Source: Gordonia namibiensis NBRC 108229 (GTDB taxonomy: Bacteria; Actinomycetota; Actinomycetes; Mycobacteriales; Mycobacteriaceae). From it: a stretch of 33,378 nt of DNA. A program made the translations under genes and the position numbers. The stretch spans positions 1 through 33,378 of the forward strand of contig NZ_BAHE01000041.1 of the NCBI RefSeq assembly GCF_000298235.1, in the 5' to 3' direction. Below the pieces are notes generated by a model, which saw nothing but the letters and a program-made list of their open reading frames with translations, was not told where the DNA came from and searched no databases. Position 1 is the stretch's first letter, and each line of letters begins with the position of its first letter. Below are positions 9,090 to 17,806 of this stretch, one piece after another.

Positions 9090-9615
9090 CGGCCGGGTTG
9101 TCCCGCAGCCAGTCGCCGGATTTGCCGCCGGTCTTCTCGAGTAGGCGGATGCCGTCCATGCGGGCGCGCTTGTCCACGGCCTTGACCATGTCGTGCAGCG
9201 TCAGCCCGGTCACGGCGACCGCGGTCAGGGCCTCCATCTCGACGCCCGTCTGGCCGGAGGTGGCTACGGTCGCGGTCACGTCGATGGAGTCGGTGCCGAT
9301 GGTGAAGTCGACCTCGACCGACGACAACGCCAGCTGATGGCACAGCGGGATCAGCTCGTCGGTGCGCTTGGCCGCCATGATGCCGGCGATGCGGGCGGTC
9401 GCCAGCACATCGCCCTTGGGCAGCTTCGACTCACTGAGGAGGCCGATCACCTCGGCCGTGGTGTGGAAGGTGCCGCCGGCGATCGCACGACGTTTCGTCG
9501 GCGCCTTGTGCCCGACGTCGACCATGCGCGCCGTGCCGCTGCTGTCGATGTGCGACAGGCGGCCGCCTTCCTCCGGAGAGACCGACCCGCCGCTGGGAGT
9601 TCCGGTGGTCGGCAT
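9082..9615 (-). CDS. moaC: Cyclic pyranopterin monophosphate synthase MoaC
   Basis: A 177-residue enzyme that acts after MoaA on the way to cyclic pyranopterin monophosphate. Family motifs: [18 protein letters not shown] near residue 30, [10 protein letters not shown] in the middle, [25 protein letters not shown], and [12 protein letters not shown] near the end, which includes the catalytic lysine region. The first ~20 residues (Gly/Ser-rich) are an extension of variable use. It starts 5 bases after the small conserved gene ends and overlaps mog by 8 bases. Confidence 0.95.
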   Translation of the reverse strand: MPTTGTPSGGSVSPEEGGRLSHIDSSGTARMVDVGHKAPTKRRAIAGGTFHTTAEVIGLLSESKLPKGDVLATARIAGIMAAKRTDELIPLCHQLALSSVEVDFTIGTDSIDVTATVATSGQTGVEMEALTAVAVTGLTLHDMVKAVDKRARMDGIRLLEKTGGKSGDWLRDNPADG

Positions 9616-9620
9616 CGGCG

Positions 9621-9830
9621 TCAGCGGTTGACGACCGTCTTCGCCTGCACGAAAGGCAGGTCGTCGACCGGGAGCGGGAACTCGGTGTCACCGAACGGGG
9701 ACAGCGCACCCGAGATGTGCGTCGCGAGTTCGGAGACCGCGTGGTCGGGATGGTTGCCGTCCTCGTCCTTCGGCCAGCCGTTGTCGACGTAGTGCTTCTT
9801 GCCGGCTTTGTCACCACTGTTGTTTGCCAC
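9621..9830 (-). CDS. Small conserved hypothetical protein (Rv0863-like position)
   Basis: A 69-residue soluble, acidic protein: [25 protein letters not shown] at the N-terminus and [17 protein letters not shown] at the C-terminus. It is not a recognised enzyme. GTG at 9830 ([12 protein letters not shown]) was chosen as the first residue that looks like protein; in-frame ATGs at 9851 and 9881 give 7 and 17 further residues, and none of the three has a clear ribosome site. It stands directly before moaC, 5 bases apart, as Rv0863 stands before moaC2 in M. tuberculosis, so a link to molybdenum cofactor synthesis is possible but unproven. Confidence 0.7.
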   Translation of the reverse strand: MANNSGDKAGKKHYVDNGWPKDEDGNHPDHAVSELATHISGALSPFGDTEFPLPVDDLPFVQAKTVVNR

Positions 9831-9939
9831 GGGAGCATTGTGCCACGCCATTCGAATGAAAGAAGTGCGGTGTCCGGGCATGGCGACCGCACCGGCGTTA
9901 TCGTCGTCGCATCACAGGTCACGCCACCAGGAGGCGATG

Positions 9940-12135
9940 ATGGCCCACCACCCCGAACAGGTCGCCGGCTACCGCGTGATCAGCCGCCTGGGCGCGGGCG
10001 GTATGGGCACGGTCTACCTGGTGGAGAACCCGCAACTCCGACGCCGCGAGGCACTCAAGGTCATCTCGGTCGCCGAGACCGTCGACGAGGAATTCGTCCG
10101 CCGGTTCAGCCGGGAGGCCCAGACCGCCGCCTCCCTCGACCACCCGAACATCGTCACGATCTATCACTACGGCGTCACCGACGACGACCCGTGGTTCACC
10201 ATGGCCTACCTCGACGGACGGGATCTGCGGGGCGGCTCGTTCCGGCCCGACGAGATCCTCACCATCGTCGACCGCGTCGCCGACGCCCTCGACTACGCAC
10301 ACACCCACGGTGTCGTGCACCGCGACATCAAACCGGGCAACATCCTGGTCACCCGGCGGGCGATGGGCGACGCCCTCGACCGGGTCGTGGTCCTCGACTT
10401 CGGGATCGCGAAGCTCGCCACCGCGACCACGCTGACCGCACCGTCGTCGTTCGTGGGCACGCTGGTCTACGCCGCCCCGGAGATCCTCGACGGCAAACCG
10501 GCCGGCCCGGCGTCGGATCAGTACGCGCTCGCCTGCACCGCCTACGAACTGCTGTCCGGCGCGACGCCGTACGAGGCCGACACCCAGACCCGGCACATCG
10601 TCGCGAAGCTGACGTCACCGCCGGAGCGGATCAGCCGGTACCGGCCCGACCTCGCCGCGCTCGACCCCGTCTTCGACCGCGCCTTGGCCCGCGGCCCGCT
10701 GGACCGCTATCCCACGTGCACCGACTTCGCCCTCGATCTGCGGCGGGCGCTCGCTGCGACCGGCACCGGCACCGCAGCGACACAGATCGTCCCGCCGCGG
10801 GCCGGTCCGACGACCCGGCCACCGCCCCCGCAGCACCCGTATCCCGGACCACAACCACCTCTGTTTGCGCCGGGGCAGCCGCAGGAGACGCAGCAGGTCT
10901 CCGGACCGGGCTTCACTCCCCCGCTGCCCGGCCACTCCGCCCCCACCCGGGCGGCACCGCCGGGCGGGCGGCGCCGTTGGCCGTTGCTCGTGGGCGCGAT
11001 CGGGGTGGTCGCGCTGCTCGCGGTGGTCGCGACCGTCGTTCTCCTCACGCGCGGCGACGACGACAGCGGCGGTGCCGGCGGTTCGAGTCCGCAGGCGGCT
11101 GCGGCCGAGGAGGTGAAACTCAGTGCGGGTCTCGGTACCACCTGTTCGATCCGCGACGGTGCCGCCTGGTGCTGGGGTGACAACCAGGCCGGACAACTCG
11201 GCGACGGGACCACGACGAACCGCTGGACGCCCACTCGCGTCGCCGACCTCACCGGCGTCACCTCGATCACGACCGGCGGGCCCAACACCTGCGCGGTCGC
11301 CGAGGGCGTCGCCTACTGCTGGGGCAACAACGACTACGGACAACTCGGCGACGGCACGACGACCAGCCGACTGAAGCCGACCCCGGTGGCCGACCTCGCC
11401 GACGTCACCGCGATCTCGACCGCCAACTGGGCCACGTGCGCCATCGCAGCCGCAGCCGCCTACTGTTGGGGCACAAACGATTTCGATCAGGTGGGCGACG
11501 GATCCACGGCCAACCAGTACCGTCCGGTGCGTGTCGCCGGGCTCGACGACGTGACCTCGATCAGCGTCGGGGTGAACTTCACCTGCGCGGTCGCCGGCGG
11601 CGACACCTACTGCTGGGGCCTCAACGACAACGGCCAGGTCGGTGATGGCACCACCTACAACCGGCCCAAGCCGACGAGGGTTGCCGACCTCGATGCCGCG
11701 ACCTCCGTGTCGGCGGGCGACCAGGCCGCCTGCGCGATCGCCGGCGGCAGCGCATATTGCTGGGGCAACAACGCTTTCGGACAACTGGGCGACGGGACCA
11801 GGGACTCCCGCACCACCGCGACGCTCGTCTCCGGCGTCGACGACGCGACAGCGATCAGCACCGGAACCGGGCACACCACCTGTGCGATCGCCGGCGGCGT
11901 CGGCTACTGCTGGGGCGCCAACGCGTGGGGGTCGGTCGGCGACGGCACGCTCGAGGACCGCCCGAATCCCACCCGGCTCAACGGATTGTCCGATGTCGCC
12001 GCGATCTCGACCGGCGAACGGACGTCGTGCGCACTCGCGTCGTCGGACGTCTGGTGCTGGGGTTTCAACGCGACCGGTCAGCTCGGCATCGGCAGCACCG
12101 ACGACAAGCTCACGCCCACCCGGATCGGGTACTAG
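9940..12135 (+). CDS. Receptor Ser/Thr protein kinase with RCC1-like seven-repeat ectodomain (1)
   Basis: A 731-residue membrane kinase. Residues ~11-270 are a Hanks-type kinase domain: glycine loop LGAGGMGTVY (17-26), Lys40, catalytic HRD at 127-129 with K131 and N134, DFG at 153-155, and an activation loop ending in APE. A Pro-rich linker (~270-345) leads to one membrane segment (~347-371). Residues ~390-731 lie outside the cell and contain seven RCC1-like repeats, each with Cys-X8-Cys-Trp-Gly followed by GQLGDGT-like residues. The repeats replace the PASTA domains of PknB. AGGAGG at 9929-9934 favours ATG 9940 over the adjacent ATG 9937. A paralog follows. The ligand is unknown. Confidence 0.92.
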   Translation: MAHHPEQVAGYRVISRLGAGGMGTVYLVENPQLRRREALKVISVAETVDEEFVRRFSREAQTAASLDHPNIVTIYHYGVTDDDPWFTMAYLDGRDLRGGSFRPDEILTIVDRVADALDYAHTHGVVHRDIKPGNILVTRRAMGDALDRVVVLDFGIAKLATATTLTAPSSFVGTLVYAAPEILDGKPAGPASDQYALACTAYELLSGATPYEADTQTRHIVAKLTSPPERISRYRPDLAALDPVFDRALARGPLDRYPTCTDFALDLRRALAATGTGTAATQIVPPRAGPTTRPPPPQHPYPGPQPPLFAPGQPQETQQVSGPGFTPPLPGHSAPTRAAPPGGRRRWPLLVGAIGVVALLAVVATVVLLTRGDDDSGGAGGSSPQAAAAEEVKLSAGLGTTCSIRDGAAWCWGDNQAGQLGDGTTTNRWTPTRVADLTGVTSITTGGPNTCAVAEGVAYCWGNNDYGQLGDGTTTSRLKPTPVADLADVTAISTANWATCAIAAAAAYCWGTNDFDQVGDGSTANQYRPVRVAGLDDVTSISVGVNFTCAVAGGDTYCWGLNDNGQVGDGTTYNRPKPTRVADLDAATSVSAGDQAACAIAGGSAYCWGNNAFGQLGDGTRDSRTTATLVSGVDDATAISTGTGHTTCAIAGGVGYCWGANAWGSVGDGTLEDRPNPTRLNGLSDVAAISTGERTSCALASSDVWCWGFNATGQLGIGSTDDKLTPTRIGY

Positions 12136-12176
12136 ACATGGCCGTCATCCACTCGTCGGTCATCCGATTGAAGGGT

Positions 12177-12191
12177 GCCCCGGACCGGGGC
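12177..12191. terminator. GC-rich hairpin between the two kinase genes (weak terminator candidate)
   Basis: GCCCCGGACCGGGGC can fold as a 6-bp stem with a 3-base loop, 41 bases after the first kinase stop. There is no T-run. It could attenuate read-through into the second kinase, which has its own ribosome site; nothing else stands out in the 140-base gap. Confidence 0.3.
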
Positions 12192-12275
12192 CGTATCGGT
12201 ATCGTCCCAGCGTACGACCGCCACGAGTTCGAGTTCTCCTGTAATCGCTTCTCACCGTAAGAAAGAGGTGTCGCC

Positions 12276-14666
12276 GTGCCACTGAGTCCGGGCACCCACA
12301 TCGCCGGCTACCGCGTGATCTCCCAGCTGGGTGCCGGCGGCATGGGCGAGGTGTATCTCGTCGAGAACCTCCAACTCGAGCGGCGTGAGGCGCTGAAGGT
12401 CATCTCGACCGCCGTCAGCGCACAGCCCGGGTTCAACCAGCGCTTCACCAACGAGGCGAAGACCACCGCGAAACTCGATCACCGCAGCATCATCACGATC
12501 CACCAGTACGGCATCGAGGACGGTTCGCCGTGGTTCTCGATGAGTTATGTGGACGGCAAGGACCTCACCGAGGAGCGCCTGAAGCCGGCGGAGGTCTCGA
12601 CGGTCGTCACCCAGGTCGCCGACGCCCTCGACTATGCACACCGCCATCAGGTGGTGCACCGGGACATCAAGCCCGCCAACATCCTCGTCACCCGCGACCC
12701 GGCCTCGGGAGTGATCGACCGCGCCCTCGTCCTCGACTTCGGCATCGCGAAACTCGCCGGGTCGGCCAATCTGACCGGCACCCACTCGTTCATCGGGACC
12801 GTCGCGTTCTCCGCACCCGAGACCCTCGAAGGTGCCGACGCCACAGCACGTTCCGACCAGTACTCACTGGCCTGCACCGCCTACGCACTGCTCGCCGGGC
12901 AACCACCGTTCGTCGGCCAGTCCGAGCCGTCGGTGATGCTCGGCCACATCCAGCGGCCGGTCCCCCACATCGGCCAGTTGCGCGGCGACCTCGCGCACCT
13001 CGACCCGGTCTTCCAGCGCGCACTCGCCAAGGACCCGGCGGCCCGTTACCCCGACTGCCGCAGCTTCGCCGCCGCCCTGAAGTCGGCGATCGAATCGCCG
13101 TCCGCGCAGGGCAATACGATCGCGGCCGCATCAGTTCCCCCGCCCACGCTCGTCGGCGGCGGCACCGGCGCGCCGTCGGCCCAGCAACAGCCGTTCGGTC
13201 AACCCTTCGGGCAGTACACCCCACCCCCGCAGCCGACGATGACCGGACCGTCCGGCCCGCAGCCGCTGATGAGCCACCCCTCGGGGCCCGGCGCGACCGC
13301 GAACGTCTCTGGGCCGAATTCTTCTGGGCCGAATTCGTCTGGACCGCAACCGCTCTACAGTTCACAACCGCAGGGTGCGATGCCGTACACGCAGGCCGGT
13401 TACCCGGGGACACCGCCGAAGAAGAAGCGCACCGGGTTGATCATCGCCGGCGTACTGGGTGCCGTGCTGGTCGTCGTCATCGGTGCGATCGCCGGACTGG
13501 TCCTCCTGAGCAGCGCCGCCGACGATCCCGAAAAAGCAACCGTCGCACAGCCATTGGTGAGCACTGACTTCGGCACCAGCTGCGCGATCGTCAACGAGAC
13601 GGTGAACTGCTGGGGCGACAACACGACCGGCCAACTCGGCGACGGAACGACCACTCCGCACAGTCGTCCGGCCACGGTGGGCGGTGTCACCGACGCGACG
13701 TCGGTCTCCGTCGGCGGTTACCTCACCGGTGAGAACACCTACGTCGGCACGGCGTGCGCGGTCGCCGCCGGCGAGGCGTGGTGCTGGGGCAACAACCACT
13801 ACGGCGAGGTCGGCAACGGCTCCGACGGCAACATCGTCGAGACCGCGACCAAGGTGGGCACGCTCTCCGAGGTCAAGGCGATCACCACCGGCTGGGGCAC
13901 CAGCTGCGCGATCGCCGGCGGAGACGCGTACTGCTGGGGCAACAACGAATACGGCCAGCTGGGCACCGGCGGCAGCGACGCCGTCTCGGTGCCCACCAAG
14001 GTTCCGGGCCTCGGTGTCGTCACCGACATCACCACCGCCTACGGCACCACCTGCGCCGTCTCCGACGGTTCGGCATTCTGCTGGGGCAACAACGACAGCG
14101 GCCAGATCGGCGACGGCAGCACCACCCAACGGTCGGCGCCGGTGAAGGTCGGCGGGCTCGACGAGGTCACCGCCATCAGCCTCGGCGGCTACCACGAGTC
14201 GGCCCCCTACGACGACAACGACCCGTCCACCAACACCAGTACCTACTTCCAGACGGCCTGCGCGATCTCCGGCGGAGACGCGTACTGCTGGGGCGCCAAC
14301 GCCTACGGCCAGATCGGCAACGGCACGGCCGAACCGCGCAAGACGCCCACCAAGGTGAACAACATCTCGAAGGCGTCGGCCATCTCCACCGACTGGGGAA
14401 CCACCTGCGCGGTCGCCGACGGAAAGGCCTGGTGCTGGGGCGACAACGACCGCAGCCAGCTCGGCTCCAGCGGCGGCTCGGTGAAGATCCCGCGCGAGGT
14501 CAGCAGCCTGACCGACGTCACCTCGATCTCGACCGGCAACGGCACGTCGTGTGCGATGGCCTCCGGCTCGGTCTGGTGCTGGGGCTTCAACAACGACGGC
14601 CAGATCGGCGACGGCTCGAGCGGCGACTCGGCCAACCGCACGTCGCCGACCAAGCTCACCATCTGA
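12276..14666 (+). CDS. Receptor Ser/Thr protein kinase with RCC1-like seven-repeat ectodomain (2)
   Basis: A 796-residue paralog of the preceding kinase, same order of parts. Kinase domain ~12-270: LGAGGMGEVY (18-27), Lys41, HRD at 128-130, DFG at 154-156, SAPE at the end of the activation loop. The linker (~275-385) is longer than in the first copy and rich in Gly/Pro/Ser/Gln, with a short internal duplication (SGPNSSGPNSSGP). One membrane segment at ~388-411 follows KKKRTG. Seven Cys-X8-CWG repeats follow; two have extra loops (GGYLTGENTYVG and a Tyr/Asp/Asn/Ser-rich insert near base 14200). The GTG start has GAGG seven bases upstream. The pair probably arose by tandem duplication and then diverged. 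Confidence 0.92.
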   Translation: MPLSPGTHIAGYRVISQLGAGGMGEVYLVENLQLERREALKVISTAVSAQPGFNQRFTNEAKTTAKLDHRSIITIHQYGIEDGSPWFSMSYVDGKDLTEERLKPAEVSTVVTQVADALDYAHRHQVVHRDIKPANILVTRDPASGVIDRALVLDFGIAKLAGSANLTGTHSFIGTVAFSAPETLEGADATARSDQYSLACTAYALLAGQPPFVGQSEPSVMLGHIQRPVPHIGQLRGDLAHLDPVFQRALAKDPAARYPDCRSFAAALKSAIESPSAQGNTIAAASVPPPTLVGGGTGAPSAQQQPFGQPFGQYTPPPQPTMTGPSGPQPLMSHPSGPGATANVSGPNSSGPNSSGPQPLYSSQPQGAMPYTQAGYPGTPPKKKRTGLIIAGVLGAVLVVVIGAIAGLVLLSSAADDPEKATVAQPLVSTDFGTSCAIVNETVNCWGDNTTGQLGDGTTTPHSRPATVGGVTDATSVSVGGYLTGENTYVGTACAVAAGEAWCWGNNHYGEVGNGSDGNIVETATKVGTLSEVKAITTGWGTSCAIAGGDAYCWGNNEYGQLGTGGSDAVSVPTKVPGLGVVTDITTAYGTTCAVSDGSAFCWGNNDSGQIGDGSTTQRSAPVKVGGLDEVTAISLGGYHESAPYDDNDPSTNTSTYFQTACAISGGDAYCWGANAYGQIGNGTAEPRKTPTKVNNISKASAISTDWGTTCAVADGKAWCWGDNDRSQLGSSGGSVKIPREVSSLTDVTSISTGNGTSCAMASGSVWCWGFNNDGQIGDGSSGDSANRTSPTKLTI

Positions 14667-14680
14667 CCCCGCCGCACGAA

Positions 14681-14705
14681 CGAGAGTCGCCTACGACTCC
14701 CTCGC
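14681..14705. terminator. Hairpin between convergent kinase and IclR genes
   Basis: GAGTCG-CCTA-CGACTC (14684-14699) forms a 6-bp stem with a 4-base loop, extendable across a small bulge to CGAG/CTCG at the ends. It overlaps the last codons of the IclR gene and lies 17 bases after the kinase stop. There is no T-run, so only moderate support as a bidirectional terminator. Confidence 0.4.
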
Positions 14706-15452
14706 ACCGATGAGAGCCTCGGAGATGGTGTCAGCCGCCGCCCGCAGGGCGCCGACCGCCCGCGCTCGCAGATCCTCGTCGAACCGGGCGACCGGACCCG
14801 AGATGCCGACCGCCATCGGCGTCGGCGCACCGGGTACGGCGACGGCCATGCCGCAGACCCCGACCTCGTACTCCTGCTCGTCGGTGGCCACGCCCTCCGC
14901 ACGCACCTGCTCGACGGCCGCGAAGACGCCGGACAACGAGGTGACGCTCCACTCGGTGGCGGGCGTGAGCCCGGCCTGGGTGACGTGCTTGAGGATTCGA
15001 GCGTCGTCGAGTTCGGCGAGCACCGCCTTGCCGACGGCGGTGTTGTGCATCGTCACCCGACGCCCGACCTCGTTGTTGGTGCGCATGCTGTGCGGCGAGG
15101 GGACCTGCGCCGCATAGATGACCATGTCGCCGTCGAGCACGGCGAGGCTCGCGGTCTCACTGAGTTCGGCGACGAGCGAACCCAATACCGGTGCGGCCAC
15201 CGCGCCGAGTTGCCGGTTGGCCACCTCGCCGAGGCGGATCAGCCGCGGGCCCAGCGCATACGACCGGTTCGGCAGTTGCCGGACGTACCCGATGCCCACG
15301 AGCGTGCGCAGCAACCGGTGGATGGTCGGCGGCGGCAGCGGCGACTCCGACGACAGATGGCTCAGGGAGCACTCGCCACCGGCGCGACCGATGAGTTCGA
15401 GCAGCTCGAAAGCCCGCTCGACCGACTGGACGCCACCCGAGTTACCCGCCAT
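14691..15452 (-). CDS. IclR-family regulator, probably of the ureide genes (AllR-like)
   Basis: A 253-residue regulator. Residues ~8-70 are the winged helix-turn-helix (VQSVERAFELLELI, PPPTIHRLLRTLVGIGYVRQLPNRSYALG); residues ~75-253 are the IclR effector-binding GAF-like domain (NNEVGRRVTMHNTAVGKAVLAEL, YEVGVCGMAVAVPG, VGISGPVARF). GGAGG lies just before the ATG at 15452, which settles the start. It is divergent from the DUF6986-allE operon, and a 15-base palindromic element 31 bases upstream recurs before the permease and allB genes, so it probably represses the whole ureide set and its own gene. The effector (glyoxylate or allantoate in relatives) is not shown by the sequence. Confidence 0.9.
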   Translation of the reverse strand: MAGNSGGVQSVERAFELLELIGRAGGECSLSHLSSESPLPPPTIHRLLRTLVGIGYVRQLPNRSYALGPRLIRLGEVANRQLGAVAAPVLGSLVAELSETASLAVLDGDMVIYAAQVPSPHSMRTNNEVGRRVTMHNTAVGKAVLAELDDARILKHVTQAGLTPATEWSVTSLSGVFAAVEQVRAEGVATDEQEYEVGVCGMAVAVPGAPTPMAVGISGPVARFDEDLRARAVGALRAAADTISEALIGARES

Positions 15453-15483
15453 TGCCACCTCCACAGTTCGGCGCAAGATTACG

Positions 15484-15498
15484 TTCCATGATGTGAAA
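15484..15498. promoter_or_regulatory. Candidate IclR operator, copy 1 (regulator/DUF6986 promoter region)
   Basis: TTCCATGATGTGAAA shares 13 of 15 bases with the copy at 26293 and a common TTCC-N7-GRAA plan with the copy at 26412. It lies 31 bases from the IclR start and 102 bases from the DUF6986 start, in the shared divergent promoter region. Confidence 0.6.
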
Positions 15499-15600
15499 CC
15501 ACAATTGGGGTCCACCAACACCTCGGCCTGACGACGTGCGCCGAGTCAGGTAAAGTCCACTCTGCGGAATTATTTTTCCATCATCGACGGAGGACTCCTC

Positions 15601-16869
15601 ATGAGCGTGCAGCCCGGCCGCCTCGGTGCGGCCTTCCTGGCGGAGGTCGAGGCAGCCCTCGCCCCGGCGGACGCCCTGCTGGCCGAGAGGTATCCCGGCG
15701 ACGACGGAAGCCGGCAACCGATCCACACCGTCTATGTCCCCGCCGACCGGTATTCCGCGGACCTCGCCCGGGAGTGGGGCCGCACGGCACTGGACACCGC
15801 AGCCGAGCACGGAGGCCTCGACGCGATCGCCCGCGCGACCGTCGCCCGAACCGATTCGACCGCAACCGAACTCGCGGCCCTCGTCGAGGCGAAGCTGCAC
15901 ACCGAGCCCGTCGAGGATCTGCGCGTCGACTTCGAGGACGGTTACGGCGTCCGCTCCGACGACGAGGAGGACGCAGCGGTGGCGGCTGCCGTCGCCGCGA
16001 TCCGCGAGGCCGGCGACACCTCGCCGCCGTTCATCGGCATCCGCTTCAAATGCTTCGAGTCCGATGTGCGGGCTCGTGGCCTGCGCACCCTCGACCTGTT
16101 CATCTCCGGACTCGCCGACACCGGCGACCTCCCAGCCGGCCTGACGCTGACCCTGCCGAAGGTGACCTCGACCGATCAGGTCACCGCGATGGTCACCGTC
16201 GCCCGCGAGCTCGAGCGCATCCACGCACTGCCGGACGGTCGGATCGGCTTCGAGATCCAGGTGGAGACCCCGCAGTCGGTGATGGGCGTCGACGGATCGG
16301 CGCCGGTCGCGAAGATGATCCACGCCGGCGAGGGCCGGGTGACCGCGCTGCACTACGGGACCTACGACTACTCCGCATCCCTCGGCATCGCCGCCGCGTA
16401 CCAGTCGATGGAACATCCGGCCGCCGATCACGCGAAGGCCGTGATGCAGCTGGCCGCGGCCGGCACCGGCGTGCGCCTGTCCGACGGGTCGACCAACATC
16501 CTCCCGGTCGGCGACCGCGAGGCCGTCGAAGCCGGTTGGGCCCTGCACTCGCGACTGGTCCGCCGCCACCTCGAACGCGGTTTCTACCAGGGCTGGGATC
16601 TCCACCCGGCCCAGCTCGTCACCCGATTCCTCGCGACGTACGCCTTCTACCGCGACGGATTCGATTCCGCCGCAGAGCGACTGCGCAACTACGCACACCA
16701 GATCTCCTCGTCGGTGCTCGACGAACCCGCGACCGCCCGCGCTCTGGCCGGCTTCATCCGCCGCGGCGAGGTGTGCGGCGCGCTGACCGTCGACGAGGTC
16801 GAGACGGCAACCGATCTGCCCATCGCGAAGGTGCGCGAACTCGCACTCCACCGGCCGCCCGCCGCCTGA
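15601..16869 (+). CDS. CitE-like / HpcH-HpaI superfamily protein, DUF6986
   Basis: A 422-residue protein of the TIM-barrel lyase superfamily that includes citrate lyase beta, malyl-CoA lyase and related aldolases. Visible landmarks are VDFEDGYGVRSDDEED (position of the acidic metal-site motif), LTLPKVTS, FEIQVETPQSVMG (second acidic metal ligand) and LHYGTYDYSASLGI, comparable with the FGxxDL segment of CitE. The family often accompanies allantoin genes in actinobacteria, and a role in handling glyoxylate-level products is a reasonable guess, but the reaction is not known. GGAGG precedes the ATG. allE follows after 51 bases, and the IclR gene is divergent. Confidence 0.75.
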   Translation: MSVQPGRLGAAFLAEVEAALAPADALLAERYPGDDGSRQPIHTVYVPADRYSADLAREWGRTALDTAAEHGGLDAIARATVARTDSTATELAALVEAKLHTEPVEDLRVDFEDGYGVRSDDEEDAAVAAAVAAIREAGDTSPPFIGIRFKCFESDVRARGLRTLDLFISGLADTGDLPAGLTLTLPKVTSTDQVTAMVTVARELERIHALPDGRIGFEIQVETPQSVMGVDGSAPVAKMIHAGEGRVTALHYGTYDYSASLGIAAAYQSMEHPAADHAKAVMQLAAAGTGVRLSDGSTNILPVGDREAVEAGWALHSRLVRRHLERGFYQGWDLHPAQLVTRFLATYAFYRDGFDSAAERLRNYAHQISSSVLDEPATARALAGFIRRGEVCGALTVDEVETATDLPIAKVRELALHRPPAA

Positions 16870-16920
16870 ACCCGCAAGCCCCGAACGACCATCAACCAAT
16901 CCGCCGAAGAGGACACCACG

Positions 16921-17733
16921 ATGACCGCCTCCCCGTACTACACCCCCGCCGGTGGGCTCCCGCCGCAGACCGACCTGCTCTCCGACCGCGCGATCGTCAC
17001 CGAGGCCTACACGGTGATCCCGCGCGGCGTGCTCCGCGACATCGTCACCTCGGTCTTCCCCGAGTGGACCGGCACCCGCGCCTGGGTCATCAACAGCCCG
17101 GTTCCCGGTGGCGCGCAGACCTTCTCGCAGTCGATCGTCGAGGTCGCGCCGGGCGGCGGATCGGATGCCCCGGAGCCGCAGCCGGAGGTCGAGGGCTTTC
17201 TCTTCGTCACCGCGGGCACGCTGACCGTCACCGTCGCCGGTGAGGAGCACACGCTGGCCGAGGGCGGCTTCGCGTTCCTGCCCGCAGGTACCGCATGGTC
17301 GGCGCACAACCGCAGCGACGCCACCACGACCTTCCACTGGATCCGCAAGCGCTACCAGCCGATCGCGGGTCACACCCCGGCCCCGAAGTTCGGCAACGAG
17401 CGCGACATCGAGCCTTCCCCGATGCCCGACACCGACGCGTGGAGCACCACCCGGATGCTCGACCCGCAGGACCTGGCCTACGACATGCACGTCAACGTCG
17501 TCACCTTCAAGCCCGGTGGATCGATCCCGTTCGCCGAGACCCACGTGATGGAACACGGCCTCTACGTCCTCGAGGGCAAGGCCGTCTACCGCCTCAACGG
17601 CGACTGGGTGGAGGTCCAGGAGGGCGATTACATGTCTCTGCGCGCCTTCTGCCCCCAGGCCTGCTACGCCGGCGGACCGTCGGACTTCCGCTACCTGCTC
17701 TACAAGGACGTCAACCGGCAGATCGCCCTCTGA
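16921..17733 (+). CDS. allE: (S)-ureidoglycine aminohydrolase AllE
   Basis: A 270-residue bicupin enzyme that converts (S)-ureidoglycine to (S)-ureidoglycolate and ammonia in allantoin breakdown. The C-terminal cupin holds the Mn ligands E206, H208, H212 (AETHVMEHG) and Q246 (CPQACYAGG); their spacing equals that of the plant enzyme (E235, H237, H241, Q275). The N-terminal cupin (EGFLFVTAGTLTVTV, FLPAGTAWSAHN) lacks a full ligand set, as usual. GAGGA precedes the ATG. It is in one operon with the DUF6986 gene. Allantoate amidohydrolase (allC), which makes its substrate, is not in the window. Confidence 0.93.
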   Translation: MTASPYYTPAGGLPPQTDLLSDRAIVTEAYTVIPRGVLRDIVTSVFPEWTGTRAWVINSPVPGGAQTFSQSIVEVAPGGGSDAPEPQPEVEGFLFVTAGTLTVTVAGEEHTLAEGGFAFLPAGTAWSAHNRSDATTTFHWIRKRYQPIAGHTPAPKFGNERDIEPSPMPDTDAWSTTRMLDPQDLAYDMHVNVVTFKPGGSIPFAETHVMEHGLYVLEGKAVYRLNGDWVEVQEGDYMSLRAFCPQACYAGGPSDFRYLLYKDVNRQIAL

Positions 17734-17806
17734 CCCTGTTCGCCGGAGGTCCATCCCCGAGGTGGCACCGGTTCACCGGTCACCCGCTGTCGTACCGTGA
17801 GAGGCG

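Noticed and set aside
12790..13567. Arg/Pro-rich open frames overlapping the kinase genes on both strands
   Set aside because: They lie within complete kinase genes with all catalytic motifs and show only shadow-frame composition.
15442..17754. A 770-codon minus-strand open frame opposite DUF6986 and allE
   Set aside because: Both genes beneath it are recognisable enzymes; the antisense product has no known domain and a repetitive Gly/Val/Arg/Asp composition.
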